Shown here piece by piece: positions 35,912-45,598 of a stretch of 64,000 nt of DNA (the first letter of the stretch is position 1; each line of letters begins with the position of its first letter). The notes beneath the pieces were generated by a model that was not told where the DNA came from, searched no databases, and saw only the letters and a program-made list of their open reading frames with translations. Source of the stretch: Candidatus Flexifilum affinis (GTDB taxonomy: Bacteria > Chloroflexota > Anaerolineae > Aggregatilineales > Phototrophicaceae); the NCBI GenBank assembly GCA_016713325.1, contig JADJPJ010000011.1:248001-312000 (forward strand), read 5' to 3'. Position numbers and translations under genes: made by a program.

Positions 35912-38443
35912 ATGAGCGAGACCCCTGGCCGGCAACGCCTGAACATCCGGCGCATGCTGAAGACGACACGATCCGATCGTGGGACACTGCTCGGGACGCT
36001 CTCCAGAGTGTCCGGGGTCATCGTCGCGGCGGTGATACTGGCGGGGTGTTCGCTCGGCGCGCAGCCCCCGACCAGCACTCCCACCGAAACGGCCGCACCC
36101 ACGCTCGCGCCGGCCACCGCCGAAACGGCGCCGACTGTCCTTCCGACACAGCCCCTCACGCTGCTGGCGCCCTCGGCAACCCCGCTGGCAATCCTGCCAC
36201 CCACGCTTGCGCCAACGGTGGTCATCCCGGCCCAGGCGACAATCGCACCGTCATTGACGCTGGTTCCTGCGACGGCGGTCATTCCTGCTCAGCCGACGCT
36301 AGCGCCGTCCCTGACCCTGATCTCGTCGGCAACGGTCCCCACGGTCGCGCCGACTGTACCGCTGATTACCATTCCGGCCGTGACGGTGGTGATCATCCCG
36401 CAGCGGGTCACCCAGGTCGTGACGGCCGCGCCATTGGGTGCCACTGCCACGTTCACCCTGTCGCCGACGGATACCCCAATCCTGATTCCGACATTGACGT
36501 GGAGTCCCACGGCGACGTCGACCTTCACCGCAACGTCTGTTCCGCCGACTGCCACCTTCACGGCGACGTCGACCGATACGGCCACTGCGCTCCCGACGAT
36601 GACATCGAGCTTCACGCCGACGCCGACCGATACGCCTTCACCGCTGCCGACGCTGACGTCCAGCTTCACGCCGACGCCGACCGATATGCCTTCACCGCTG
36701 CCGACACTGACGTCGAGCTTCACGCCGACGTCGACCGATACGCCTTCACCGCTGCCGACGCTGACGTCGAGCTTCACGCCGACGTCGACCTATACCCACA
36801 CGGTCCAGCCGACGTCCACTTTCACCGAGACGCCCGTGCCGCCCACCGCGACGTTGACGGAGACGCCTTTCCCGACGGCAACCTTGACGGAGACGTTCGT
36901 TGCGCCCACGGCCACGCTGACGGAAACGCCGCTGCTGCCGACGGCAACGCCGACCGAGACTCCGGTATCGCCGACACCGACGTTTACGGAGACGCCGATC
37001 TCGACCCCGACGGACACCGAAACGACTCTGCCGCCCACACCGACGCTCACCGAGACGCCTGTGCCGCCCACGGCCACGCTGACCGAGACCCTGGCACCGA
37101 CCGCGACATGGACGGAGACGCCGGTGCTGCCGACGGCGACCTTTACCGCCACGGCCACCGATACTGAGACGGTTGTTCCGACCGCGACGTTTACGGAAAC
37201 GCTATCGCCCACGGCCATGTTCACCGAGACCCCGCTGCCGACAGCAACATTCACGGAAACGCCCGAGCCAACGGCACTACCGACCGCGACGTTTACCGAG
37301 ACGCCTCTGCCGACGGCAATACCTACAACAACGGACACGGAAACGCCCACACCAACCGCGACGTTTACGGAGACTTCGACGGCGACGCCCACGGACACGG
37401 AGACGCCGGTTCCGACAGCCACATTTACGGAAACGCCCGAGCCAACAGTCACGCCGACCCCAACCTTTACCGAAACGCCACTGCCGACGGCAACACCCAC
37501 AGCCACATACACGGAGACGCCGGTTCCGACCGCCACCTTCACCGAAACGTCCACGCCCACCGCGACGTTCACGGAAACACCCGAGCCAACGGCAACGTTC
37601 ACGGAGACTCCGCTTCCGACGGCAACACCCACAGCGACGTTCACGGAAACGCCGACGCCGACCGCCACGTTTACGGAGACGCCGGTTCCGACAGCCACAT
37701 TCACAGAGACGCCGACGCCGACGGCAACGTTCACGGAGACTCCGCTTCCGACGTTGACACCCACAGCGACGTTCACGGAGACTCCGCTTCCGACAGCGAC
37801 GTTCACGGAAACGCCTGAGCCAACGGCAACGCCGTCTGCCACGTTTACGGAGACCCCGACGGCGACGCCCACCGACACCGAGACGCCACTGGCTGGCTTC
37901 ACGCCGACCCCGGTGGTCCTGAACGCCAGCCTCGCCGTCAGCACGCCGGTCGATGCGCTGGCCGGGCCAGGATCCTCCTTCGAAGTGGTGAGGACGCTGG
38001 AGCCGGGGACGCCGCTGATGGTGACCAGCGTTGTTCAAGGGATCGACCGCCTGTGGATTGGCGGACGGCTGCTGGATGACACGGTCGTGTGGCTGGATTC
38101 GGCCTTTGTCGCCATTCAGGGGGATATGACGCTGCTGCCCGTCGTGACGGACGCCGATGCGCCGATCCTGCTCGATGTGCAGCGGGTTGGCACGTGCGCC
38201 GGCTACAACTGGCAGTTCACCTGGCTGGACGCCAACGAAAACGTGAACCGGCTCGATCTTTCCAGCGCGCCGAGCGTACTGTCGATTTATGCGATCTGGA
38301 CGCCGGAGCCGGGCGAGACGACCTTCATCGGCCCGCAGATGTTCACCTGCGCGGCCGGGACGACCTGCCTGGATTACGTGCGGGCCGTGGATGAGATGGG
38401 GTTGGCTTCAGGCTGGGTCGAGTCGAGCATGGTGTGTAACTGA
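35912..38443 (+). CDS. Thr/Pro-rich repeat lipoprotein with C-terminal SH3-like domain
   Basis: Protein of 843 aa. An N-terminal hydrophobic segment ends in lipobox ILAGC (near residue 47), pointing to a lipid anchor. Residues about 50-660 are low complexity: four copies of an 18-residue unit ([18 protein letters not shown] type), then dozens of [12 protein letters not shown] units. The end (about 670-843) has an SH3-like part ([20 protein letters not shown] to DSAFVAIQG) and a beta domain with cysteines. It looks like a stalk lifting a small domain from the surface; the Thr runs could be O-glycosylated. Long frames on other strands here are repeat shadows. Confidence 0.8.
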   Translation: MSETPGRQRLNIRRMLKTTRSDRGTLLGTLSRVSGVIVAAVILAGCSLGAQPPTSTPTETAAPTLAPATAETAPTVLPTQPLTLLAPSATPLAILPPTLAPTVVIPAQATIAPSLTLVPATAVIPAQPTLAPSLTLISSATVPTVAPTVPLITIPAVTVVIIPQRVTQVVTAAPLGATATFTLSPTDTPILIPTLTWSPTATSTFTATSVPPTATFTATSTDTATALPTMTSSFTPTPTDTPSPLPTLTSSFTPTPTDMPSPLPTLTSSFTPTSTDTPSPLPTLTSSFTPTSTYTHTVQPTSTFTETPVPPTATLTETPFPTATLTETFVAPTATLTETPLLPTATPTETPVSPTPTFTETPISTPTDTETTLPPTPTLTETPVPPTATLTETLAPTATWTETPVLPTATFTATATDTETVVPTATFTETLSPTAMFTETPLPTATFTETPEPTALPTATFTETPLPTAIPTTTDTETPTPTATFTETSTATPTDTETPVPTATFTETPEPTVTPTPTFTETPLPTATPTATYTETPVPTATFTETSTPTATFTETPEPTATFTETPLPTATPTATFTETPTPTATFTETPVPTATFTETPTPTATFTETPLPTLTPTATFTETPLPTATFTETPEPTATPSATFTETPTATPTDTETPLAGFTPTPVVLNASLAVSTPVDALAGPGSSFEVVRTLEPGTPLMVTSVVQGIDRLWIGGRLLDDTVVWLDSAFVAIQGDMTLLPVVTDADAPILLDVQRVGTCAGYNWQFTWLDANENVNRLDLSSAPSVLSIYAIWTPEPGETTFIGPQMFTCAAGTTCLDYVRAVDEMGLASGWVESSMVCN
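36590..37890 (+). repeat. Protein-coding tandem repeat tract in the lipoprotein gene
   Basis: Four 54-bp units begin at 36590, 36644, 36698 and 36752. From about 36810 to 37890 shorter, variable ACGGAGACGCC-type units follow, encoding TETP-rich text. The bias makes all six frames open. Copy number could vary between strains. Confidence 0.85.
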
Positions 38444-38458
38444 GGAATAAATGCTTTA

Positions 38459-38526
38459 CCTCACCCCTCAGTCCCCTCTCCATTGCATGGAGAGGGGAAG
38501 CTAAGCGAAGCGCAGCAGGGGCGAGG
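38459..38526. repeat. Palindromic element with CCCCTCTCC core
   Basis: The core CCCCTCTCC at 38473-38481 pairs with 38489-38497 around a 7-base loop. Outer arms CCTCACCCC and GGGGCGAGG also nearly pair. It lies between the convergent lipoprotein and pheT genes and shares blocks with the element at 1145-1299. It is a likely dispersed REP-like repeat that can double as a terminator. Confidence 0.6.
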
Positions 38527-38547
38527 ACAGAAAACCAGCGATGAGAG

Positions 38548-41130
38548 TTACGCTCGCAGTTTGGCGTCGAGTTCCCGCTCGCAGACCCGGACGATCTTGG
38601 CGTGCACCGGTGCGACATCCTTGTCGGTGAGCGTGCGCTCGTCGTCCTGATAGGTGAGAGCGAAGGCCAGCGACTTGTGCCCGGCGGGGATCGGGTCGCC
38701 GGTGTAGACGTCGAACAGCCGCACATCCTTAAGCATCTTGCCGCCGCCCTTGCGAATGGCCGCCTCTACCTGCGCCGCTGTGGTCGTGTCGTTGACCACC
38801 AGAGCGATATCCTGAAGCACCGGCGGAGTCGTCGGCAGCGGCTGGACCGGGAACTGCGCATTGCTGGCGTCCAGCAGCGCTTCCAGATCGAATTCCCCGA
38901 CCAGCACCGGCGCGCCGGTCAGCTCGAAACGCTCCGCCACCTGCGGGTGCAGCTCGCCGAACGCGCCGAGTGTCATCCCGTCCAACTGCACACTTGCCGA
39001 CCGACCGGGATGCAGTGTGCTGTGACCCGACGGGCTGTAGGACGCGCCGGCAATGTGCAGCCCATGCAGCAGTCCCTCCACCACGCCCTTGAGATCGTAG
39101 AAGTCCATGGCCGGCGGCTGAGCCGTGCCCTCCTGCCAGGCTGTCTTGGCGCGCGCGCCGGTCAGCAGGATGGCCAGGCGGCGCGGCTCGTCGGGCAGCA
39201 ATTCACCCTTGACGGGCAGGTAGATGGCGCCAATCTCGAACACTGCCTGCCGCGTCTGGTAGCGGGCATTGGACTGCGCCGCCTCCAGCAGATTGGCCAG
39301 CAGCGTGTGACGCAGCACCGCCTTGTCGGTGGTGATCGGGTTGGCCAGCGCCACATAGGGCACCGCCGGCAGCGACGACTCCTCGCCGGGCGGAACCAGC
39401 GTCGCCTCACGTTCGGGCGTGGTCAGCCGGTAGCTGATGTTTTCGCGTAGTCCAAGGGCCACCAGCAGATCGCGCGCTGCCTCTTCCAGTTCGAGCGAGA
39501 GGTTGGGGCGCTGCGGCGGCATGGCGTCGGCGATCATCGTCGTCGGCAGGTTGTCGTAGCCGTAAATGCGGCCGATCTCCTCGATCAGATCCGCCTGTCC
39601 AATGACAGGATCGCTGGAAATGTCCATACGGGTATCCGGCACCGTGACATGCAGCGTCTTATCCTCGACGGCCACCGCGAAGCCGGCCCGCTGGAGCATT
39701 TCGGTGGCCTGCCCGGCGTCCAGCGCGATGCCGAGGATGCGCTCGATCTCGTCGGCGTACAAATCGACGGCTACCGTCTGCGGCGGCAGGGGATACTCAT
39801 CGATGACGCCTTGCGCCACCTGACCGCCGCCAGTCTGGCGCATCAGTTCAATGCCGCGCTTGACGCCCAGGATCGCTCGCGACGGATGCACGCCCCGGCT
39901 GAAGCGGTAGCCGGCGTCGGTGTGGACCTTCTGCGACGACATGGACCGCCGGATGTTGATGAAGTTCCAGGACGCGGCTTCGAGCAGGACGTTGCTGGTG
40001 TCATCGCCGATCTCGGTCTCCGCGCCGCCAATGATGCCGCCAATGGAGAGCGCGCCGGCGGTGTCGCACACCAGGATGTTATGCGGGTCGAGGGTGCGCT
40101 TGACCTCGTCCAGCGTCTCCAGCGTTTCGCCGGGTTCCGGCAGGCGGGTGATGATGGTCGGCGACTTCCCGCCGGCGCGCGCCACCAGCTTGTCATAGTC
40201 GAAGGCGTGCAGCGGCTGCCCGAGTTCGAAGTTGACATAGTTGGTGACGTCGACAATGTTGTTGATCGGGCGCTGACCGGACAGGCGCAGGCGGCGCTGC
40301 ATCCATTCCGGCGACGGCTTGATCTGGCAGCCGCGCAGCAGGGTGAGGGTGAAGCGCGGGTTCAGCTCCGGCTCGCGGATGTCGATCTGCACGGTTCCGG
40401 CGATCGGCGCACCCTCCATGACCACCTGGGACGATGGCTCGCGCAGGGACTTGTCGAGCAGGGCCGCCGCCTCGCGCGCCACACCGAAGACGCTGATGGC
40501 CCGCGCCAGGTTGGGCGTGAATTCGATCTCCAGTACGACATCGCCCAGGACATCCTGGAGCGGTGTGCCGGGCGCGAAACCCGGGTCATCGTGCATCAGG
40601 ATGACGCCCGCGTGCTCTTCGCTCAGGCCGAGTTCGTATTCCGAGCAGACCATGCACCGGTTGGGGATGCCGCGCAGCGCTTTCTCCTTGAGGACCATGC
40701 GCTGGCGCGTTTCGCTGTGCCCATCCCAGACTTCCGATCCCTCGCGGGCGAAGCCGGTCCACAGCGGCGCGGGCAGCTCCCCCTTGCCCTTGTACTCGTA
40801 GAGATTGGGCGCGCCGGTGACGGTGGCTTCCAGTTCGCCGACGCCGTGATCGACCATGGCGATCACCAGACGGTCGGCGTTGGGGTGCGGCTTGACCTCA
40901 CGGATGGCGCCCAGGACGATCTTGCTGCGATCCCAGACCAGATGGTCGCTGGCCGGGTAGCGGATGTCCTGCTGGTAGGTCTCGCGAATCACTGCCGGCG
41001 GGGTTTGCGGCACGCCAAAATAGTGCAGCTTGGCGACTTCCAGTCCGGCCAAGGTCAGTTTTTCGGCCAGCAGTTCTGCCGGGATGTCGATGTCGACATA
41101 ATCTTTCAACCACGAAACGGGTACGAGCAT
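38548..41130 (-). CDS. pheT: Phenylalanine-tRNA ligase beta subunit
   Basis: Beta subunit of the alpha2-beta2 enzyme charging tRNA-Phe (860 aa from ATG 41130; the upstream open frame is not conserved text). MLVPVSWLKDYVD starts the protein, the tRNA-binding EMAP-like domain has KPHPNADRLVIAMVD, and B3/B4 editing, B5 and the C-terminal FDX-ACB anticodon domain (HSTLHPGRSA, SLAFALTYQDDERTLTD) are visible. It is the last gene after pheS and an extra gene, 7 bp from the latter, under a T-box leader. Confidence 0.97.
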   Translation of the reverse strand: MLVPVSWLKDYVDIDIPAELLAEKLTLAGLEVAKLHYFGVPQTPPAVIRETYQQDIRYPASDHLVWDRSKIVLGAIREVKPHPNADRLVIAMVDHGVGELEATVTGAPNLYEYKGKGELPAPLWTGFAREGSEVWDGHSETRQRMVLKEKALRGIPNRCMVCSEYELGLSEEHAGVILMHDDPGFAPGTPLQDVLGDVVLEIEFTPNLARAISVFGVAREAAALLDKSLREPSSQVVMEGAPIAGTVQIDIREPELNPRFTLTLLRGCQIKPSPEWMQRRLRLSGQRPINNIVDVTNYVNFELGQPLHAFDYDKLVARAGGKSPTIITRLPEPGETLETLDEVKRTLDPHNILVCDTAGALSIGGIIGGAETEIGDDTSNVLLEAASWNFINIRRSMSSQKVHTDAGYRFSRGVHPSRAILGVKRGIELMRQTGGGQVAQGVIDEYPLPPQTVAVDLYADEIERILGIALDAGQATEMLQRAGFAVAVEDKTLHVTVPDTRMDISSDPVIGQADLIEEIGRIYGYDNLPTTMIADAMPPQRPNLSLELEEAARDLLVALGLRENISYRLTTPEREATLVPPGEESSLPAVPYVALANPITTDKAVLRHTLLANLLEAAQSNARYQTRQAVFEIGAIYLPVKGELLPDEPRRLAILLTGARAKTAWQEGTAQPPAMDFYDLKGVVEGLLHGLHIAGASYSPSGHSTLHPGRSASVQLDGMTLGAFGELHPQVAERFELTGAPVLVGEFDLEALLDASNAQFPVQPLPTTPPVLQDIALVVNDTTTAAQVEAAIRKGGGKMLKDVRLFDVYTGDPIPAGHKSLAFALTYQDDERTLTDKDVAPVHAKIVRVCERELDAKLRA

Positions 41131-41137
41131 ATTGGTT

Positions 41138-42247
41138 TTACTCCAGACGGATGTGCAGCTTGCAGAGATGCTGGTCCGATGCCGGCGGAAACCCGATGCC
41201 GAGCGCCGTGCCCAAGGTGATGACGGCCGTCCGCGGTGAGCCGGCGTAGGTGGCCGCGGCGGCGGTGCCGTCATGAAACAGTTGAATGTGAATCGGCCTG
41301 TCCAGACGCCGGCTGACGGCATCGGACAGTGCCTCTTGCAGATTGTCGGTGACCAACCGCAGCGCGGAATACTGCCCGCGCTGGTAGTCCTGCGGGTGAC
41401 CGTCGGTCAGGTAAACCGCGATGCTGACCAGGACGGTCGAGTCGACGCCTTGCGCTTCTTCGAGCGACCCGACGATGCAGTTGATAATGTGCTCCAGCGT
41501 GGCGGCTCCAATCGCTTTCTCGTCCCCCGGCGTGCCGTTCGCTTCCAAATGTGTCGGAGGCGTCGCCGGAAGCATCGCCAGGTGATGCATCCCGACCAGC
41601 GCGCGGCCACTGTAGACGGCAATGGCCCGTTTCACTCGGGTGCTGCCGAAGTCCATGATCAGCGCGCTGCCGTAATCGATCCTGGCCTGTCGCGCCGTGC
41701 CGACCAGCGGCAGGGTCGCGCCGTAGGGCGACAGCCGCAGATTGAACGGCCCGATGTCCGACCGGTAGAGCAGCTCCACCGCGTAGCCGTAAAGCATCTG
41801 CCCGAGTTGGCCGCTGGCCAGACCGCCGCCAAGCCACACCTGGTCAATGCTGGCCCAGTGCGCCCAGGTGTCGCCGTCCATCTCCGGCCGCGCTTCTCGA
41901 TTGGCGGCGTCGCCGCGCTTGAGCGTGAGCAGGATGAAGGCCATCCGGTGCCCGAGCCGGCGGGCGAGGTCGGCGGCCTCGGCCTGCACGTCCTCGTCGT
42001 CGCTGATCAGACAGTCGCCGAGCAGCACCGTCCAGTGGGCAGACCGCTCTTCGAGGGCCAGCTTGAGCGGATCACGATATTGACCGACCAGATCCATGAC
42101 CGCTTCGGTCGAAACCAGTTCGTAGGCGATCTTGCCCCTGACATCCTCGGGCAGTATGATGCCGCGGCGCTCGATGCCCGGCAGATCCATAATCCGCAGG
42201 CGGTTCATTGAGATATGTGGCGTCAGGTGCTGTGGATCAAACGGCAC
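41138..42247 (-). CDS. ASKHA-fold (ROK/actin-like ATPase) protein of unknown function inside the pheST operon
   Basis: Protein of 369 aa between pheS and pheT. A phosphate-1-like loop IMDFGSTRVKRAIAVY and a phosphate-2-like LGTALGIGF near the end, together with LFHDGTAAAATYAG, suggest the sugar kinase/actin/Hsp70 ATPase fold. The first 180 residues have no close match recognised; they include DLARRLGHRMAFILLTLKRG. Start is GTG 42247 (ATG 42208 is possible). The 12-bp and 7-bp gaps show it is transcribed with the synthetase genes. Its role is not known. Confidence 0.7.
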   Translation of the reverse strand: MPFDPQHLTPHISMNRLRIMDLPGIERRGIILPEDVRGKIAYELVSTEAVMDLVGQYRDPLKLALEERSAHWTVLLGDCLISDDEDVQAEAADLARRLGHRMAFILLTLKRGDAANREARPEMDGDTWAHWASIDQVWLGGGLASGQLGQMLYGYAVELLYRSDIGPFNLRLSPYGATLPLVGTARQARIDYGSALIMDFGSTRVKRAIAVYSGRALVGMHHLAMLPATPPTHLEANGTPGDEKAIGAATLEHIINCIVGSLEEAQGVDSTVLVSIAVYLTDGHPQDYQRGQYSALRLVTDNLQEALSDAVSRRLDRPIHIQLFHDGTAAAATYAGSPRTAVITLGTALGIGFPPASDQHLCKLHIRLE

Positions 42248-42259
42248 AACAGGCCCCGA

Positions 42260-43294
42260 TCAGAACTGTTCCAGGAAGCGCAGGTCGTTCGACCAGAAGT
42301 AGCGAATGTCGTTGATGTCGTGCAGCAGCATGGTCACGCGTTCCGGCCCCATGCCAAAGGCGAAACCGCTCCATTCGGCCGGATCATAGCCGCCGTTGCG
42401 CAGCACCGTCGGGTGCACCATGCCCGCTCCGGAAATCTCCAGCCAGCCGGCGTACTTGCATACGCGGCAGCCCTTGCCGCCGCACAGGAAACATTCGACG
42501 TCGACCTCGATGCTCGGCTCCGTGAACGGGAAGTAGCTGGCGCGGAAACGCACCTGCGCCTTGTCGCCATACATGCGGCGCGCGAACTCGGCAATCGTGC
42601 CCTTCAGATCGGTCATGCGGATGCCGCGCCCGACGGCCAGCCCCTCGACCTGATGAAACTGGATCTCACTGCGGGTGGTGATCTGCTCGAAGCGGTAGCA
42701 CATGCCCGGCAGGATGATGCGGATCGGTTCGGTGCCGTTCTTGCCCAGTTCGCGCATGGCGCGAATCTGCCCCGGCGAGGTGTGCGTGCGCAGGATGACG
42801 TTCGGCGTGGTGGTGTAGAACGTGTCCTGCATGTCGCGCGCCGGGTGGTGCGGCGGCATGTTCAGCAGGGTGAAGTTGGTGTCGTCGTCCTCGACCTCGC
42901 GGCTGCGATAGACCTGGAAACCCATCTCTGCCCAGATCTCGCGGTAGCGCCGCAGCGTCTGCGTCGAAGGATGCAGCCCACCCAGCGAGACGGGACGACC
43001 CGGCAGGGTCACGTCGATCTGCCCCGATTCCAGGTCGCGCGCCAACTGCTGCGCCTTGACCAGCGCCTCCCGGGCCTCGAAGGCCTCGGTGAGCACCGTC
43101 TTGATTTCGTTGGCCCGCTTGCCGAACGCCGCGCGCTGATCCGAAGGCAGTGATCCGACACCGCGCATCATCTTGGTGACGGCGCCGTTCTTACCGAGGG
43201 TCTGCAACTCCCATTCGCGCAGCGCGTCCGCGGAGGTGATCGCTTCAAGCTGCGCCGATGCCGCCGTGTAAAGTGCCTCAAGCTGTTCCAGCAT
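42260..43294 (-). CDS. pheS: Phenylalanine-tRNA ligase alpha subunit
   Basis: Catalytic subunit (344 aa) with an N-terminal coiled coil and class II motifs: GFQVYRSREVEDD, motif 2 around MCYRFEQITTRSEIQFHQVEGL (in two parts), and motif 3 FAFGMGPERVTMLLHDINDIR. The cysteine cluster CFLCGGKGCRVC is typical of many bacterial PheS. The ATG at 43294 has an AGGAG site. It is the first gene after the T-box leader and is followed by the ASKHA gene and pheT. Confidence 0.97.
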   Translation of the reverse strand: MLEQLEALYTAASAQLEAITSADALREWELQTLGKNGAVTKMMRGVGSLPSDQRAAFGKRANEIKTVLTEAFEAREALVKAQQLARDLESGQIDVTLPGRPVSLGGLHPSTQTLRRYREIWAEMGFQVYRSREVEDDDTNFTLLNMPPHHPARDMQDTFYTTTPNVILRTHTSPGQIRAMRELGKNGTEPIRIILPGMCYRFEQITTRSEIQFHQVEGLAVGRGIRMTDLKGTIAEFARRMYGDKAQVRFRASYFPFTEPSIEVDVECFLCGGKGCRVCKYAGWLEISGAGMVHPTVLRNGGYDPAEWSGFAFGMGPERVTMLLHDINDIRYFWSNDLRFLEQF

Positions 43295-43306
43295 ATCCGC
43301 TCCTTC

Positions 43307-43364
43307 CCACAAAAAACAAAAACGCCTTCGTCCCGGTTGCTCATTCGCAAGGGACGAAAGCGTT
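43307..43364 (-). terminator. T-box intrinsic terminator
   Basis: A 14-bp stem with one mismatch (AACGCTTTCGTCCC on the minus strand) and a 16-base loop is followed by a T-rich tract, 13 bp before the pheS start. Its 5' arm is next to the T-box sequence that forms the alternative antiterminator. Confidence 0.85.
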
Positions 43365-43637
43365 CAGCTTCCGCGGTACCACCCTCATTGGCAGAGATGC
43401 TCTGCCCACTCATTGGTCCTGTGACGCCAGGAAAGCGGACGGACTACGCAGGGCCGCCGATCCTGAAATCGTCGATCCCTTCACCCGCCAGCGGTGAGGC
43501 TGCCTGGATTGCCGCGCCTCTTCCGGCGAGGGAATTTCCGCCTGTCGTCCTGCCGCGCTTTCAGTCTCTGGCGCCGGCTCCCTGGGAGAACGGTGGTCTG
43601 CGTACTTGTCTCGCCTATCGCTGTTCGTTACTGCTTG
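43307..43637 (-). ncRNA. T-box riboswitch upstream of pheS
   Basis: The minus strand carries the hallmark T-box AGGGTGGTACCGCGG at 43371-43385, followed by a terminator with stem 43321-43334/43351-43364 and TTTGTTTTTTG. The 5' part is rich in pairing, with AGTAC near its start and a TTC (43532-43534) that could be the Phe specifier. Uncharged tRNA-Phe should stabilise the antiterminator and allow pheS expression. This fills the long gap before pheS. Stem I boundaries and the specifier are tentative. Confidence 0.9.
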
Positions 43638-43643
43638 ACTGTG

Positions 43644-43673
43644 ATTATGCCAGCTTGCGGGCAACGGAGTCAA
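43644..43673 (-). promoter_or_regulatory. Promoter of the T-box/pheS operon
   Basis: On the minus strand TTGACT and CATAAT are 18 bases apart, just before the T-box leader. Both boxes are near consensus and fit the leader start. Confidence 0.65.
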
Positions 43674-43709
43674 GGGCGACCATGGCTGTTATGACCCCTT
43701 CTGAACCGA

Positions 43710-44768
43710 TTACTGATGATTCAGGACTTTCGCCGCTTCGGTCGAGAATCCAAGCGTCACCGCCTCGCCGATGGCCGGCAGCCGGGCGCCGGGATTGTTG
43801 AAGGTGTCGAGATTGAGCACCTGATCGCGCAGCCGGGTGCGGATGCGCACGACCGACCCGAGAAAGTAGATGTCTTCCACCGTCGCGTTCAGTCGGTTCG
43901 AGCTATCGCCATTGGGCGTCAGTGTGATCGCCTCAGGGCGGAGGGCAAGCGAAGCTTTGCCGTTGACCCTTTCCAGCGAATTGTCCGTGACGATCTCCTG
44001 CCCGTCCAGGCGCAATCGCCGCGCTGCGCGATCGACCACTTCGGCTTCCAGCACGTTGAGCGTGCCGATGAACGAGGCGACAAAGGCCGTCTCTGGCGTG
44101 TTGTAGATCTGCTGCGGCGCACCGACCTGCTCGACCACGCCTTTGTTCATGACCACGATGCGATCGGCGATGGAGAGAGCCTCCTCCTGATCGTGTGTGA
44201 CGAACACGGTGGTGATGCCAAGTTGGCGCTGGATCGAGCGGATCTCCTGGCGCAGCGAAACGCGGATCTGAGCATCCAGCGCCGAGAGGGGTTCGTCGAG
44301 CAGCAGCACCTGTGGGCGGATGGCCAGCGCGCGGGCGAGCGCGACGCGCTGCTGCTGTCCGCCGGAAAGTTGGTGCGGGTAGCGCTTGCCGAAGTCTTCC
44401 ATGTGGATGAGCGACAGCATCTCTTGCGCGCGCTGAAGCTGCGTGGGTTTGTCCACGCCTGCCACTTTGAGGCCGAAGCAGATGTTTTCGACGACGTTCA
44501 TATTGGGGAACAGCGCGTACTGCTGAAAGACCATGCCCACCGTTCGCTTGTTGGCCGGAACGCGCGTGACGTCCCTGTCTTCGATCGTTACTGTGCCCGT
44601 CGTAGGCTGCTCGAAACCGGCAATTATGCGCAGGATGGTGGTCTTGCCGCATCCACTTGGCCCGAGCAGCGAGACGAACTCGCCGCGCGCGATTTCGAGC
44701 GAGAAATCCTGCACCGCGACGGCGGTGCCAAAGACTTTGTGGATGTGGGTCAGTGTCAGGAAGGCCAT
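43710..44768 (-). CDS. ABC importer ATP-binding protein (PotA/FbpC type)
   Basis: ATPase of 352 aa from the ATG at 44768; the frame upstream of it is a shadow of the permease gene. Walker [27 protein letters not shown] and LLLDEPLSALDA are complete, and the C-terminal third is a TOBE-like domain (SLALRPEAITL, VVRIRTRL). This type drives uptake of polyamines, iron(III), thiamine or phosphonates. It is followed upstream in the operon by two permeases and a binding protein. Confidence 0.93.
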   Translation of the reverse strand: MAFLTLTHIHKVFGTAVAVQDFSLEIARGEFVSLLGPSGCGKTTILRIIAGFEQPTTGTVTIEDRDVTRVPANKRTVGMVFQQYALFPNMNVVENICFGLKVAGVDKPTQLQRAQEMLSLIHMEDFGKRYPHQLSGGQQQRVALARALAIRPQVLLLDEPLSALDAQIRVSLRQEIRSIQRQLGITTVFVTHDQEEALSIADRIVVMNKGVVEQVGAPQQIYNTPETAFVASFIGTLNVLEAEVVDRAARRLRLDGQEIVTDNSLERVNGKASLALRPEAITLTPNGDSSNRLNATVEDIYFLGSVVRIRTRLRDQVLNLDTFNNPGARLPAIGEAVTLGFSTEAAKVLNHQ

Positions 44769-44779
44769 GATCTCTCGCT

Positions 44780-45571
44780 TTAGTGTGCGGCCGCGCTGCC
44801 GAGATTGCCGCGGCCGCGTCCGACGATCTGAATGACCAGGATGCTCACCCAGGTCAGCGCAAAGCTGATGATGCCCAACGCCGTGGCCTGGTCGGCCTCG
44901 CGGGTGCTGAGGTCGAGCATGTACGGCGAAAACGCCGGTTGCGACAGGATTGATGCGATGGTGTACTCGCCCAGGACGATCGACAGGGTGATGAAGCTGC
45001 CGTTGAGCACCGAGAGGAGCAGGTTGGGGAAGATCACCCGCCGCAGAATCGTGCCCCAGCCTGCGCCGAGGCTCTGCGCCGCCTCGGTCAGCAGGCGGAT
45101 GTTGAGCGCCTGCAGGCCGGCATCGACCGAGCGGTACATGTACGGAAACGAAAAGACGACATAGGCTCCGAGCATCATGGTGAACAGGCCCGGACTGCTG
45201 TCGGTCAGCGGCGTGCCGTTGAAGAAACGGATCAGCCCGAAGGCCAGCAGCAGCGGTGGGATGACCAGCGGCACGATGGTCAGGAACTCGATGACCGGCC
45301 GCCAGCGCGGAAGGCGAAGCTGCACCCAGAAGGCCGTCGGCACCACCAGCAGCACGCTGATGATGATGGTGAAGAGCGCGGCACGCAGCGAGAACAGGAA
45401 GGTCTGGCTGAAGGCTGGGGCGGCCAGCACTTCGGTGTAGGCCTGAATGGTAAAGCCGCGCGGCGTCGTCACCGAGGCCCAGGCCATGGCAATCAGCGGG
45501 AGGATGAGATAGATGGCGGCGACGATCAGCCAGAGCCAGGCGAGAGGGGAAGTGCGTCTGCGTGTCGACAT
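44780..45571 (-). CDS. ABC importer permease (PotC/FbpB-like, second permease)
   Basis: Membrane protein of 263 aa with about six helices and the inner-membrane-component EAA loop reading EAAQSLGAGWGTILRRVIFPNL, where ATPase contact is expected. It pairs with the permease at 45599. Its stop is 11 bp before the ATPase ATG. Substrate as for the operon, not known. Confidence 0.9.
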   Translation of the reverse strand: MSTRRRTSPLAWLWLIVAAIYLILPLIAMAWASVTTPRGFTIQAYTEVLAAPAFSQTFLFSLRAALFTIIISVLLVVPTAFWVQLRLPRWRPVIEFLTIVPLVIPPLLLAFGLIRFFNGTPLTDSSPGLFTMMLGAYVVFSFPYMYRSVDAGLQALNIRLLTEAAQSLGAGWGTILRRVIFPNLLLSVLNGSFITLSIVLGEYTIASILSQPAFSPYMLDLSTREADQATALGIISFALTWVSILVIQIVGRGRGNLGSAAAH

Positions 45572-45598
45572 GTCGTCTTCTGCTTTCTCGGCCCGGCG

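Noticed and set aside
36046..37167. Long plus-strand frame in another phase over the same repeats
   Set aside because: Repeat bias removes stops in all frames; there is no ribosome site or family match.
36790..37944. Long minus-strand frame with VSVNVAVG repeats
   Set aside because: It is the antisense shadow of the TETP repeat tract; the sense frame has lipobox, SH3-like end and a normal start.
39649..41220. 523-residue plus-strand frame
   Set aside because: It is antisense to pheT and has no recognisable domain.
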